From the IMG/VR virus record IMGVR_UViG_3300037264_000605, positions 1 to 30,725 of that record: a stretch of 30,725 bases of DNA; one strand, 5' to 3'. Position numbers and translations under genes: made by a program. Positions 6,137-14,057 of this stretch are shown one piece after another. Source of the DNA: a virus. Each line of letters starts with the position of its first letter. Position 1 is the stretch's first letter. The notes beneath the pieces are model-generated. The model ran no database searches. It had not been told where the DNA came from and worked only from the letters and a program-made list of their open reading frames with translations.

Positions 6137-8241
6137 TGGGCCGCTTCGGGAACGCGGTCAAGGCCCTCTTCGGGGTGCAGTTCTCCGTCCCAGGCCCGGC
6201 ATCATGGGGGTCAACGCAGGACTGGCTTCGCGGCCTCGATATTCCAGGCCAAACCGGCCTGTCTGCTCCCTACGCGCAGCATCCTACGATCGCCCTTTGC
6301 CTTGACCTCGTCTCCCGCGATGGGGCCTCGGTGGAATGGGAAGTCTTCCCGCGCGGGGTCGATGATCCAGACGCAAGGATCGACGATCACCCCATCCTTC
6401 GCGCCTTCGCTTCGCCGGGGCCGGGGCTGACCGGGCGCGATCTCTGGACCTTGACCTACCTCCAACGGATGCTCTTCGGCGAGGCGTTCTGGTACTACCC
6501 AGACCTCATTCTCGGTTCCACGGGCCGCACGCTCAAGGTCAACGGGAGCGGCGGTATCGCCATCCTGGACCCGCGAGCCGTTCGGTCGAGGCGCAACGCC
6601 GACGGCACGCTCGCGTGGACCTACGAACCGAGCGGCCAAAAGATCGTCCTCGACGCGGATCGTCTCACCCAGTTCAAGCGGATCAATCCCTACGATGGGG
6701 TGCGAGGACAGTCTCAAGTTGAGCCTATCCTCGGCGAAGCCTGCGCCGATTGGGCGGCGGCCGAATGGAATCGCCGATTCTTCTCCGAGAACAACGGTAT
6801 CCCAACCCTCGTCCTGATCCCCGGCGATACCGGGGCCGCGCTCATGATGACTTCCACGCAGCGCGAGGAGTTCCTTCAGCGCTGGAAGACGCAGCACGCG
6901 AATAAGCGCAACGTCGGGGCGATCCCTGCCGGGTGGGACATCAAAGACTTCTCCATCTCGCAAAAGGACATGGACTTCCGCTCGCTGCGTGAGTACTCGC
7001 GCGAGCTGATCATGGCCCAGATGGGCGTGCCGCCCTTTATCGCGGGGGTGCTCGACAAGGCGAACTACGCGAACGCGCGCGCGCAGTCGGAGGTGTATTG
7101 GAAGGGCACCATCTCGCGGATGTTGATCGAGGTCCAGGCGACACTGAATGCTGATTTCCTTCCGAAGGTCGGGGCCGCCGACATCGATCTCTTCCCGTGC
7201 TGGGAGCAGGTCAAGGCGCTCACGGAGGACCTCGCGGCGAAGACCGCGATGGCCGATACTTGGATGAAGATCGGCATCCCGAAGCGCGAGATCAACGAGC
7301 GTCTCGAAATGGGATGGGACATCGACGAGATCGAGGACGCCGACCAGGGCTACGTTGCCACGAGCCTACAGACCATCGAGAACGCGAGCGCTCCACCGCC
7401 AGCGCCGATGGCACTGCCAGGCCCCGGCGGTGCCGCCAATCTCACCGACCCGGCAGTGCCTCCTCCTCGGGCGCTGACGCTCGTCACAGGCGAGAAGAGT
7501 GCGGCCTCAACGCGGCTCACCTGGCGATCCCATAACGCGGCTCGGATTCGGACGGAATCGCGGTTTGAGAAGCTCGTCCGATCGCATTTCAACGCCCTCG
7601 AACGGGAGACCCTTGACAATCTCTACGGCATGAAGGGTTACACGGCCAAACAGATTGAGGATCCGGAGCGGGTCATCTTCGACCTCGCGACCGCGCAAGC
7701 GGAGATCGCGCGCAGGTCGCAGCCGGCTTACGAGGCGGCCATGGTCTCCGGGAACAATTCCTTGGAGTTGGACATCGCGTCCGTGGAAGCGGTCAATTTC
7801 CTTTCGCCGCGAGTCATTGCGCGCGTCACTCAATTGACGAACCGCATCAAAGACATCGACGTCACCGTTCAGCAGCTTCTTCGTGAAGAGTTGTCTGCGG
7901 GGATCAGCGCGGGCGAGAGCATCGATGAGATCGCGAAGCGCGTTCAGTCCGTCTTCGACGTCTCACGCGCGCGCGCTCGCGCGATCGCGCGGACCGAGAA
8001 CGGCGTCGCCTTCAATACCTCCCGCAACGAAGGCATGAAAGAAAACGGCATCAACCAGCATCGCTGGATCACTCAACTCGATGACGTGACCCGCGAGGAT
8101 CATCGGAAAGAGAATGGGAATGTCGTCGCCATCGGCGAGCACTTCCCCGAGACCGGACTTTATTACCCCAACGACCCGGCTGGACCGGCCGCGCAAGTCA
8201 TCAATTGTCGATGCCTTGCCGTCCCGGTGACGTGGAGGTAA
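6136..8241 (+). CDS. Portal protein fused to Mu F-type head morphogenesis domain
   Basis: This encodes 701 residues from ATG 6136, which overlaps the large terminase stop; GTG 6127 in frame is less likely. Residues about 1-430 have HK97-type portal features: a DLVSRDGASVEWEV segment, LTYLQRMLFGEAFWYY, RINPYDGVRGQS, and the MAQMGVPPFIAGVLD and NYANARAQSEVYW region typical of portals. A Pro/Ala-rich linker (about 415-460) leads to helices and then a Mu gpF/SPP1 gp7-type domain (about 590-700) with ARTENGVAFNTSRNEG and INCRCLAVPV. The portal forms the DNA entry ring at one head vertex, and the F-like protein is a minor head protein. They are usually separate adjacent genes; here no stop or restart separates them. 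Confidence 0.93.
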   Translation: MGRFGNAVKALFGVQFSVPGPASWGSTQDWLRGLDIPGQTGLSAPYAQHPTIALCLDLVSRDGASVEWEVFPRGVDDPDARIDDHPILRAFASPGPGLTGRDLWTLTYLQRMLFGEAFWYYPDLILGSTGRTLKVNGSGGIAILDPRAVRSRRNADGTLAWTYEPSGQKIVLDADRLTQFKRINPYDGVRGQSQVEPILGEACADWAAAEWNRRFFSENNGIPTLVLIPGDTGAALMMTSTQREEFLQRWKTQHANKRNVGAIPAGWDIKDFSISQKDMDFRSLREYSRELIMAQMGVPPFIAGVLDKANYANARAQSEVYWKGTISRMLIEVQATLNADFLPKVGAADIDLFPCWEQVKALTEDLAAKTAMADTWMKIGIPKREINERLEMGWDIDEIEDADQGYVATSLQTIENASAPPPAPMALPGPGGAANLTDPAVPPPRALTLVTGEKSAASTRLTWRSHNAARIRTESRFEKLVRSHFNALERETLDNLYGMKGYTAKQIEDPERVIFDLATAQAEIARRSQPAYEAAMVSGNNSLELDIASVEAVNFLSPRVIARVTQLTNRIKDIDVTVQQLLREELSAGISAGESIDEIAKRVQSVFDVSRARARAIARTENGVAFNTSRNEGMKENGINQHRWITQLDDVTREDHRKENGNVVAIGEHFPETGLYYPNDPAGPAAQVINCRCLAVPVTWR

Positions 8242-8243
8242 CC

Positions 8244-8996
8244 ATGGCCGAAGAAATCGTCCGCGCCGGGTTCGCGATGCTCCCGAAGGCCGTCGATGAG
8301 AAGACGCGCACGGCGACGCATCTGATTTCAACCGACGCCATCGACCGAGTCGGGGACATGATCGATGCGACCGGATGGGACCTCAAGAACTACCGGCGGA
8401 ACCCCATCGTCCTCATGAACCACGACCACGACGTGAAGTCGATCATCGGGGCAGGGACAGTCCGCGCTGGGGATGATGGGCTCTGGGCGACGACGCAGTT
8501 CTCGGACATCGGGGCCGGATCGCTGGCCTTCCATCTCGTGGCCGAGGGGTATGCGAGGGCGTGGAGCGTCGGATTCACATCTCAGGAAAAGCATGGCGTG
8601 GCGGAGGGGGCGAGGGCCGGTTGCGCCGCCTGCAAGGCCGCGCGCAAAGCGCAGTTGAAGGACGTCGAAGAGGATGCGGTTTACGTCCGCGGGAATCATT
8701 ACGCGAAGCAGGAACTCCTCGAGTACTCGCTCGTGACCGTGCCGATGAACCCGGATGCGATCTCGGCTTACGAGGCGCGCGGATTCAAGCGGGAGGATCT
8801 GGATCTGGTGGTGAGATCGATCGTTGAACCGGGCGTCGATGACGCGCCTTGCGAGGCGGAACCCGCTAAGACGGTGGTTGATAGGCCAGCGATTTACGAA
8901 GCGCTGCTACGCGCCGGGCTCGTCGTGAGGCAGCAGCAAACACGGGAGGCGATCCGACGGATTGCCAATGAAAGGACTGTGAAATGGCGACGTTGA
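8244..8996 (+). CDS. Prohead serine protease, HK97 type
   Basis: This encodes 250 residues from ATG 8244 with TGGAGG at 8233-8238. It belongs to the caudovirus prohead protease family (peptidase S78-like): DAIDRVGDMIDATGWDL, then NPIVLMNHDHD with the likely catalytic His60, then AYARAWSVGF-like sequence with catalytic Ser108, and LLEYSLVTVPMNPDA near 165. It matures the capsid by cutting the capsid delta region, and in these families also itself. Between Ser108 and the LLEYSLV motif there is an unusual segment with GCAACKAARKA (Cys pair) and acidic residues, about residues 121-147. Its 3' end overlaps the capsid gene by 13 bases. Confidence 0.93.
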   Translation: MAEEIVRAGFAMLPKAVDEKTRTATHLISTDAIDRVGDMIDATGWDLKNYRRNPIVLMNHDHDVKSIIGAGTVRAGDDGLWATTQFSDIGAGSLAFHLVAEGYARAWSVGFTSQEKHGVAEGARAGCAACKAARKAQLKDVEEDAVYVRGNHYAKQELLEYSLVTVPMNPDAISAYEARGFKREDLDLVVRSIVEPGVDDAPCEAEPAKTVVDRPAIYEALLRAGLVVRQQQTREAIRRIANERTVKWRR

Positions 8997-10408
8997 AAGA
9001 GGAAATGAAGAACGCCGGCGATCTTCACGACAACAAGATCGTGGATCAGATCGTCGAGCTGACCGACGCGTTCCAACATTCGACCGATGTCCTCGGGAAG
9101 GACATGAAGGCGCTCGAGACCAAGGTGTCGAAAGAGCGATCCGACCTCGTCGGTGAGGTCGAGAGGTTCAAGACGGAGGCGGCGGCGGGAATGAAGGTCC
9201 TGGAAGAGAGGATCACGCATCTCGCGAAGCGTCAGATCGCCATCGGGCCGTCGCTCCAGGACCGCGAAGCGAAGATGCTCGCGGCGATCCCGGATTCCGA
9301 CCGGAAGATGGTCCATCTCGCCGAGCAGCAGATGGACCCGGCGCGGGACAAGGGGCGGTTCGCGTCTCCCGAATACAAGGCCGCGGCGATGCTCTGGTTC
9401 TGGAAGTCGGCTCAGGTCCAGTGCTCTAGGCTCGGCGGCAACCGCCGCGGGCTCCAAGACGAGCTGGAGAAGCTCGAGAAGGCGTTCGCGGAGGTTTACG
9501 GGCAGGAGAAGGCCGCATTCGCTGAAGGTGCAGCGGGCACGGGCGGATCGTGGATTCCGGACCCGGTCGCCGCGGACGTGTACCGCCTGATCGCCGACAA
9601 CAGCGTGATGTCGCCGCTCGTGACGCACATCCCGATGACGAGCCAGTTCCTCGATCTGCCGACCGAAGGCACGACGATGACCGTCACGGTTGGAGCGGAG
9701 AATACCGCGATCACGGACAGCGTTCCGGCGTCTCCGGTCGCCAAGGTGCTGCTCACGGCGTTGCGGTTCAACGGCTACGCGACGGCGTCGATCGAGTCGC
9801 TTCAGGACAGCGCGGCCAGCATCCTGACGTGGGTTCAGCAGAAGCTGGCCGAGTTGATCGGAACCGAACTCGACCGCCAGCTCCTCGAAGGGACGGGCGG
9901 CGCCTCGAGCTTCACCGGACTCAGCACGGACGCCGGCGTGAACGCGATTGCGGCGGGCACGAACGGCGACGCGATCACGTATGCGAAGCTCGCATCGATC
10001 CCGTACTTCGCGCTTCAGAGAGCCTCACGGCAAGGCGCGCAGTGGTTCCTCTCGCCTGCGGCCATGGGTAAGGTCGTCGGGCTCGTGGACTCTCAGGGAA
10101 TGCCGATCTTCCAGTTCAGCAACGTTCCGAATGCGGTTGCATCGTCCATTCTCGGATACCCGGCGCAGGTGCACAGCGTCATCCTGGCCAACAGGACGAA
10201 AGGCACCGGGACCGCGCTCACCAACATCTACTTCGGCCCCCCGAAGTCGATCGTTCTGGGCGACAAGATGGGGATGAGCTGGGATGTCAGCGAGGCCCCA
10301 GGGTTCGCGTCCGCATCGGTAGCCATGCGGCTTCTCATGCGGGCAGGGGGCGCGGTTGCGGTTCCGAAGGCGTTCACGAACGCGAAGGACCTCGGCCCGA
10401 CCACGTAG
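8984..10408 (+). CDS. Major capsid protein, HK97 fold
   Basis: This encodes 474 residues from ATG 8984, with AAAGGA upstream, overlapping the protease gene. The N-terminal 170 residues are helical and charged (coiled-coil scaffold, delta domain). The mature part begins around residue 175-185 (AEGAAGTGGSWIPDPV). Capsid-like features follow: IADNSVMSPLVTHIPM, SIESLQDSAASILTWVQQ, LIGTELDRQLLEGTG, then ILGYPAQVHSVILAN and a terminal GAVAVPKAF. The expected mature protein is about 295 residues, close to HK97-family norms. The protease gene directly upstream supports the cleaved-delta model; the exact cleavage site cannot be read from sequence. A GC hairpin follows the stop. Confidence 0.95.
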   Translation: MATLKEEMKNAGDLHDNKIVDQIVELTDAFQHSTDVLGKDMKALETKVSKERSDLVGEVERFKTEAAAGMKVLEERITHLAKRQIAIGPSLQDREAKMLAAIPDSDRKMVHLAEQQMDPARDKGRFASPEYKAAAMLWFWKSAQVQCSRLGGNRRGLQDELEKLEKAFAEVYGQEKAAFAEGAAGTGGSWIPDPVAADVYRLIADNSVMSPLVTHIPMTSQFLDLPTEGTTMTVTVGAENTAITDSVPASPVAKVLLTALRFNGYATASIESLQDSAASILTWVQQKLAELIGTELDRQLLEGTGGASSFTGLSTDAGVNAIAAGTNGDAITYAKLASIPYFALQRASRQGAQWFLSPAAMGKVVGLVDSQGMPIFQFSNVPNAVASSILGYPAQVHSVILANRTKGTGTALTNIYFGPPKSIVLGDKMGMSWDVSEAPGFASASVAMRLLMRAGGAVAVPKAFTNAKDLGPTT

Positions 10409-10414
10409 TGATCT

Positions 10415-10450
10415 GGGGAGCCGGGGCGACGGCTCCGGCTCCCCATCTTT
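10415..10450 (+). terminator. GC hairpin downstream of the major capsid gene
   Basis: GGGGAGCCGG (10415-10424) and CCGGCTCCCC (10435-10444) form a perfect 10-bp stem with a 10-base loop, followed by ATCTTT. The T-run is short, so it may be a leaky terminator or a 3' stabilising or processing stem that raises capsid mRNA level relative to the genes downstream. The next gene has its own GGAGG at 10451-10455. Confidence 0.55.
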
Positions 10451-10460
10451 GGAGGTTCGC

Positions 10461-10682
10461 ATGGTTGAGGACCGGGTCGCGGTGCAGGTCAGGCGCGGGA
10501 ACATGGGCGGCATCCCGCCGCGTTTGCTGCGTCCATTGAAATCGATCGCCGAGGAATGGATCGCGAAGGGCTGGGCCGTTCGCGTGGAGGACCCTCATGT
10601 ACTACGTGGTAACGACAAAGGGAGAGGCGCTGGGGTACGGACCGGAGGGCTCCGTAGTGCAGTTGACTCTCCGACAGATTGA
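10461..10682 (+). CDS. Small hypothetical protein after the capsid gene
   Basis: This encodes 73 residues from ATG 10461 with GGAGG at 10451-10455. The first 45 residues (VAVQVRRGNMGGIPPRLLRPLKSIAEEWIAKGWAVRV) have a compact alpha/beta look. The last 28 are Gly/Arg-rich and overlap the next gene, which starts at 10597 with its own GGAGG, by 86 bases. Such a long overlap is unusual here. A frameshift close to 10590 would end the frame at TAA 10610 with a short overlap, so either a sequence error or a recent mutation may have extended this product. Function unknown; small proteins in this position are often head accessory proteins. Confidence 0.6.
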   Translation: MVEDRVAVQVRRGNMGGIPPRLLRPLKSIAEEWIAKGWAVRVEDPHVLRGNDKGRGAGVRTGGLRSAVDSPTD

Positions 10683-10806
10683 CGAAGCGCTCGCGGTCGG
10701 AGCGATCGTCCTCGTCACCGGGAACGCAGTAGCCGAGGCGGATGAGCCGGAGGCGTCTCGCGGCGCCTACAAAACCAGGAAGATGAAGGCGAAGGACGAG
10801 GAATGA
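10597..10806 (+). CDS. Small hypothetical protein of the head region
   Basis: This encodes 69 residues from ATG 10597 with GGAGG at 10586-10590. It begins with a likely beta hairpin (MYYVVTTKGEALGYGPEG), continues with LTLRQIDEALAVGAIVLVTG, and ends in a Lys/Glu-rich tail (KTRKMKAKDEE). No family was recognised. Its stop overlaps the ATG of the next gene at 10803, so it is co-translated within the head module. A role as capsid accessory or connector-associated factor is possible from position only. Confidence 0.65.
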   Translation: MYYVVTTKGEALGYGPEGSVVQLTLRQIDEALAVGAIVLVTGNAVAEADEPEASRGAYKTRKMKAKDEE

Positions 10807-11213
10807 GCGCGCAGCGCACGGAGATCATTGCCTCATCCGCCTTCACGGCGAACGGCAATTCCGCCGCGTTTCCGATCCCTACGGCGGAACAACTCATAGT
10901 GGGAGTCGATGTCACGGCGCAGTCAGGGACATCGCCGATCCTTACGGTCTTCCTGCAATGTTCGGATGATGGCGGCACGACCTGGTACGACATGCCGGTC
11001 GATCTCACCTTGCTCTCTGCGAACACCGCGGCGACCGGGACGATGTCGGCAACGGCGAAGCGGAACATCGTCGACACGCTCACTGGAGCGGCCGCGGTCG
11101 GGCAATTCCTGGCGGTGATCAAGGCGGCCCCGACGGACACGCTCCGCGCGAAATGGATCATCTCAGGGACGACCCCGTCGTTCACCTTCTCGATTTCGAT
11201 GGTGGCGAAGTAG
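10803..11213 (+). CDS. Beta-rich structural protein, possible head decoration
   Basis: This encodes 136 residues from ATG 10803. It is rich in Thr, Ser and Ala with alternating strand-like stretches. A notable LTVFLQCSDDGGTTWYDMP (about 48-66) followed by AKWIISGTTPSFTFSISMVAK resembles the beta-sandwich signature seen in phage virion surface proteins (strand-SDDGG-TTW-strand). Position between capsid and connector genes supports a head decoration or minor head protein. No specific family is claimed. The stop TAG is three bases before the next ATG. Confidence 0.65.
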   Translation: MSAQRTEIIASSAFTANGNSAAFPIPTAEQLIVGVDVTAQSGTSPILTVFLQCSDDGGTTWYDMPVDLTLLSANTAATGTMSATAKRNIVDTLTGAAAVGQFLAVIKAAPTDTLRAKWIISGTTPSFTFSISMVAK

Positions 11214-11216
11214 GTC

Positions 11217-11843
11217 ATGGCGCTGACGACGATCGACCGCGTTGCGTCCTGGGCTAAGAAAGACGTCGACCCGATGCGCCAGGACGAATTGCAGCGCTGT
11301 ATCGACGCTGCGGAAGCGAGTCTCGACCGGATTACGGGGCGCCGAATGCGGCGAGCCACGCGGACGGCATACTTCAGCGGCAAGGATCTCGGCTCAGACA
11401 GGTTGATGTTGCCTATCGGAGACCGGCCCGTCCTGCATACGGGCGGCACGCTCATCACCTGCACGGAGAACGGCATCGTTCTGACTCTCGCCATCGGGTA
11501 CTCGCCATCCGCAGGGGTCATCATCGAGGGCGCCAACGGCGGGAACATCGGAGACGGGCCGTGCGTCCTGCTCCGCAACGGGGCGACCTGGCACAGCGGG
11601 CCATGGTATGGGGGCCAGCAGAACATCGTCGTCACGTATTCGAGCGGCTGGGAATTGGATGGCGCTACACAGCCGGTCCCGGCGGACGTCATCCAACTCG
11701 CGAGCGCGGCCGCGTGGTTGATCTTCACTGGTGCGGAATCCATTGGAAAGTCGCAAGCGTCCGTTGGCGGGGCTTCCGTTTCGTTCGAGGGGGCGCTGCC
11801 GCCGTTCGAGGCGGACGTCCTGCAAGCGCTCAAGGTGGTGTGA
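11217..11843 (+). CDS. Head-tail connector protein, gp6-like candidate
   Basis: This encodes 208 residues from ATG 11217. It opens with LTTIDRVASWAKKDVDP and then RCIDAAEASLDRITGRRM, the N-terminal helix pattern of HK97 gp6-type connector proteins, which form a ring below the portal. The middle has beta-rich sequence (YFSGKDLGSDRLMLPIGDRP, typical of the DLxLPxxPV motif in this group) and NIVVTYSSGW. A C-terminal helix follows (PADVIQLASAAAWLIF). The order portal, protease, capsid, connector is the standard one. The stop TGA overlaps the next ATG at 11843. Confidence 0.8.
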   Translation: MALTTIDRVASWAKKDVDPMRQDELQRCIDAAEASLDRITGRRMRRATRTAYFSGKDLGSDRLMLPIGDRPVLHTGGTLITCTENGIVLTLAIGYSPSAGVIIEGANGGNIGDGPCVLLRNGATWHSGPWYGGQQNIVVTYSSGWELDGATQPVPADVIQLASAAAWLIFTGAESIGKSQASVGGASVSFEGALPPFEADVLQALKVV

Positions 11844-12430
11844 TGGCCATTATCAAGGTCAAGAGCATGGCGGAGATGCTGAAACGGTTCGAATCGCTGG
11901 GCAAGGATCTTGAACCGTCCATCTTCAACGCGATGGTGATCTCTGCGGAGGCGATGTTCGCCGAGGTCACGACGAACAAGATGCGAGGCCAGTATCTCGG
12001 CGTCGTTACCGGGCGCGGGATACGTTCTATGGTCCCGACGACGACGCGCTCGAAGGCGAAGATCTCGGCCGGGATCGGCTCCTCGGTCGGCTACATCGCG
12101 GCGCACGAGCAGGGGTTCAAGCCGTTGGAGACTGTCGGCGTCAAGGCTCACGAGGCGCGGCATCGCGGGCGGATCACGCGGCGCGGCCGTCGCGGGGTCA
12201 ACGCGAATGCCATCCTCAGGCGAGCGAGACTCACTAAGGCTCAAAAGGCTACTGGTGTATGGGCCGTGAAGGGGCATCGGCGCAAGGTCGACATCCCCGC
12301 GCGGCACTTCATGCGCGACACCGTACGCGAGGAGTTCATCCCGACGGTCGATCGCATCGAGCGGGCTCTCTACATTGCGGCATTGACAGGCGGCGTGGCG
12401 TCACGCGCGGCCATCAATGCCGGGCGGTAG
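11843..12430 (+). CDS. Neck/tail completion protein, HK97 gp10-like
   Basis: This encodes 195 residues from ATG 11843, overlapping the connector stop. It begins KVKSMAEMLKRFESLGKDLEPSIFNAMVISAEAMFAEV, a helical N-terminus typical of gp10-like neck proteins. It then has YIAAHEQGF and, near the end, KVDIPARHFMRDTVREEF, which corresponds to the E-x-G...PARPFL motifs of this family. The middle carries a basic stretch (HRGRITRRGRRG) not always seen. It probably sits at the head-tail joining ring. The next gene begins two bases after its stop. Confidence 0.75.
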   Translation: MAIIKVKSMAEMLKRFESLGKDLEPSIFNAMVISAEAMFAEVTTNKMRGQYLGVVTGRGIRSMVPTTTRSKAKISAGIGSSVGYIAAHEQGFKPLETVGVKAHEARHRGRITRRGRRGVNANAILRRARLTKAQKATGVWAVKGHRRKVDIPARHFMRDTVREEFIPTVDRIERALYIAALTGGVASRAAINAGR

Positions 12431-12432
12431 CC

Positions 12433-12897
12433 ATGGCCATCGGTAAAGACGAGGCGATCGACGCCGCGATTGCCATCCTCAAGGGGCTGAACGGTTCGGC
12501 TTTCTTTACGAACCTTGGCGGAAGGGTCTACACGCGCCTCTTCACGCCGCCGCAATTCCCTGATGTAGAGCTGCCGTTCGCTTGCCTGGCGCTGAACGAC
12601 GAATCCGAGACCATCGAGTACGAGGCGGCCTTGGGCATCTCGAAATGGAGGATGAAGGGCCTCGCTTTCTTCGCTGAGAACGCTGAGAGCGATCCATTGA
12701 ACACAACCGCGAAGACGGCCACGGCCAAGTTCCGCGATGGCGTGGTTAAGGCGTTCATGGCCGATCAGTCTCTATCCGGTCAGGTCAAAAACTGCATGGT
12801 CGTTTTCGTCAACACGATCTCGGGCGCAGCGGATTACGCGCAGGTCGAGTTTCACTTGGAGTTCGAACAGATGTTTTCCGCATCGGATCTTTCGTAG
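12433..12897 (+). CDS. Tail terminator / tail completion protein
   Basis: This encodes 154 residues from ATG 12433. It has a helical start (DEAIDAAIAILKGLNG), then RVYTRLFTPPQFPDVELPFACLAL, the pattern of tail terminator proteins (short helix, LP-x-x-x-V region), and ends with SGAADYAQVEFHLEFEQMF, a strand typical of these proteins. The tail terminator caps the tail tube during assembly and joins the head. Its place directly upstream of the tail tube gene is the usual one. A gap with weak hairpin potential follows. Confidence 0.7.
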   Translation: MAIGKDEAIDAAIAILKGLNGSAFFTNLGGRVYTRLFTPPQFPDVELPFACLALNDESETIEYEAALGISKWRMKGLAFFAENAESDPLNTTAKTATAKFRDGVVKAFMADQSLSGQVKNCMVVFVNTISGAADYAQVEFHLEFEQMFSASDLS

Positions 12898-12953
12898 TGC
12901 GAGCCGTTGTGGCGTCGCATCAAACGCGGCTCACGCCGTAGAAAGGGAATGTC
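12898..12953 (+). promoter_or_regulatory. Short gap with inverted repeat before the tail tube gene
   Basis: GAGCCG (12901-12906) pairs with CGGCTC (12927-12932), and flanking bases extend the stem imperfectly. An alternative pairing uses GGCGT (12911-12915) and ACGCC (12933-12937). No T-tract follows. AAGGGA (12942-12947) serves as the ribosome binding site of the next gene. It may be an mRNA structure that sets tail tube expression; support is modest. Confidence 0.3.
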
Positions 12954-13502
12954 ATGGCACTTTCGGGAAAAGATGTCACCAAGATTCTCGTCGGCGGAGC
13001 CGAGTTGTTCACGAGCCCCTACGTCACAAACGCGGGCGCCGGGACGTTCTCGTCTTTCGGCCACACCCTAGAGCCTACCGAATGGGCTCTGGAGTACGAA
13101 GACTTCGACGTGGTTTCGGAGCTTTCGATCGGTCGCGTGAAGACGGTCCCGATCAATGCGAACTATTCGATCAAGGCCGTTCTCGGGCAGAACGATCCCG
13201 CGGCGATGCTGATCATGTCGAGGCAGCTCGCGGCGCAGTTGACGGGGACGCCGCCGAACGACAACCTCGCGTTCTCCGATCCGGTGGAGATCTACTACCA
13301 ACTGAAGCTCGTGGGCGTCGGGTTCGGAACGACGAAGGTCGACACGTACACATTCTGGCGCTGTCAGGTGGCGTCCGTCGAGCCAATCCAATACGCGAAG
13401 GCCGGGGTTCAACGGCTCGCGGCGACTTGGAAGGTCCTGCGCGACGATTCTATCGTCGCCCCGACGACGAACGGATTCTACGCCAAGCGCGTCAGCACGT
13501 AG
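12954..13502 (+). CDS. Major tail tube protein
   Basis: This encodes 182 residues from ATG 12954 with AAGGGA upstream. Sequence features fit a phage tail tube subunit: LVGGAELFTSPYV, THTLEPTEWALEYEDFDVVSE-like stretch, then regular beta strands with an amphipathic central helix (DPAAMLIMSRQLAAQLTG) and a hydrophobic strand-rich end (FWRCQVASVEPIQYAKAGVQRLAATWKVL). There is one such gene and no sheath gene next to it, so the tail is non-contractile. It is followed by a likely chaperone and the tape measure gene in the standard order. Confidence 0.8.
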   Translation: MALSGKDVTKILVGGAELFTSPYVTNAGAGTFSSFGHTLEPTEWALEYEDFDVVSELSIGRVKTVPINANYSIKAVLGQNDPAAMLIMSRQLAAQLTGTPPNDNLAFSDPVEIYYQLKLVGVGFGTTKVDTYTFWRCQVASVEPIQYAKAGVQRLAATWKVLRDDSIVAPTTNGFYAKRVST

Positions 13503-13517
13503 TGGATTGGAGTCGTC

Positions 13518-14054
13518 ATGCCAATGGAGGACCTTCTCGGGAAGGTGGTGCGGACGGCTTCGGGGGTGGAGGTGTCGACCCCCACAGTCCGCAATTTCTA
13601 TCGTTGCCTCGAGGTCTACAGAGGTGAGATTCACCGCATTAGGACGTTCATCGCGGAGCATGGGAACAAGGTCGAGCCGGAGCTGCTGATCACGTTCTTC
13701 CTGGCGACTCCGGAGGACAAGAGGCTCGAATACGTCCTCGGCTCCCGCACAGATATGGAGGAGCGAGCGAGGGCGTGGATACCGTTCATCGTCCCGCTCG
13801 CCTCTGCGATCAACGGGAGGTTGCGGCCTCTGGACGAGGTCGTCGTGTTCGCTCCGGAAGACGATGATGAAGTCGATGATGCGGTGGCAATGGTGCTTCG
13901 CGCCGCCGACTGCTACCACATCGACCCGATGGCCGTCATGGACTGGCCTCTCGGCCTATTCTTGGACGTCACCAAGGCATTCTCGAAGCCGCCTCGGACT
14001 CCTGGGAAGATCGCATCCGCGGAGCCGAACTCAATCCAGGGAATCGTGGGGTAG
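13518..14054 (+). CDS. Tail assembly chaperone candidate
   Basis: This encodes 178 residues from ATG 13518. It lies between the tail tube and tape measure genes, where tail assembly chaperones are found. The N-terminal half is helical (TVRNFYRCLEVYRGEIHRIRTF). The C-terminal part has MVLRAADCYHIDPMAVMDWPLGLFLDVTKAF, which resembles the Asp-Pro...Trp-Pro end of chaperone domains that hold the tape measure. Many siphophages make a longer form by programmed frameshift. Here no second coding frame of useful length lies between 13502 and the tape measure start, so a single product is likely. Confidence 0.65.
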   Translation: MPMEDLLGKVVRTASGVEVSTPTVRNFYRCLEVYRGEIHRIRTFIAEHGNKVEPELLITFFLATPEDKRLEYVLGSRTDMEERARAWIPFIVPLASAINGRLRPLDEVVVFAPEDDDEVDDAVAMVLRAADCYHIDPMAVMDWPLGLFLDVTKAFSKPPRTPGKIASAEPNSIQGIVG

Positions 14055-14057
14055 GGC

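Noticed and set aside
10715-12307. Long antisense open frame of 530 residues
   Set aside because: It lies opposite four well-supported head and neck genes, has no ribosome binding site or recognisable domain, and long antisense frames are common in GC-rich DNA.
12737-13627. Plus-strand frame of 296 residues across the tail tube region
   Set aside because: It overlaps the tail tube gene in another frame, is rich in Arg/Gly, and shows no family signature.
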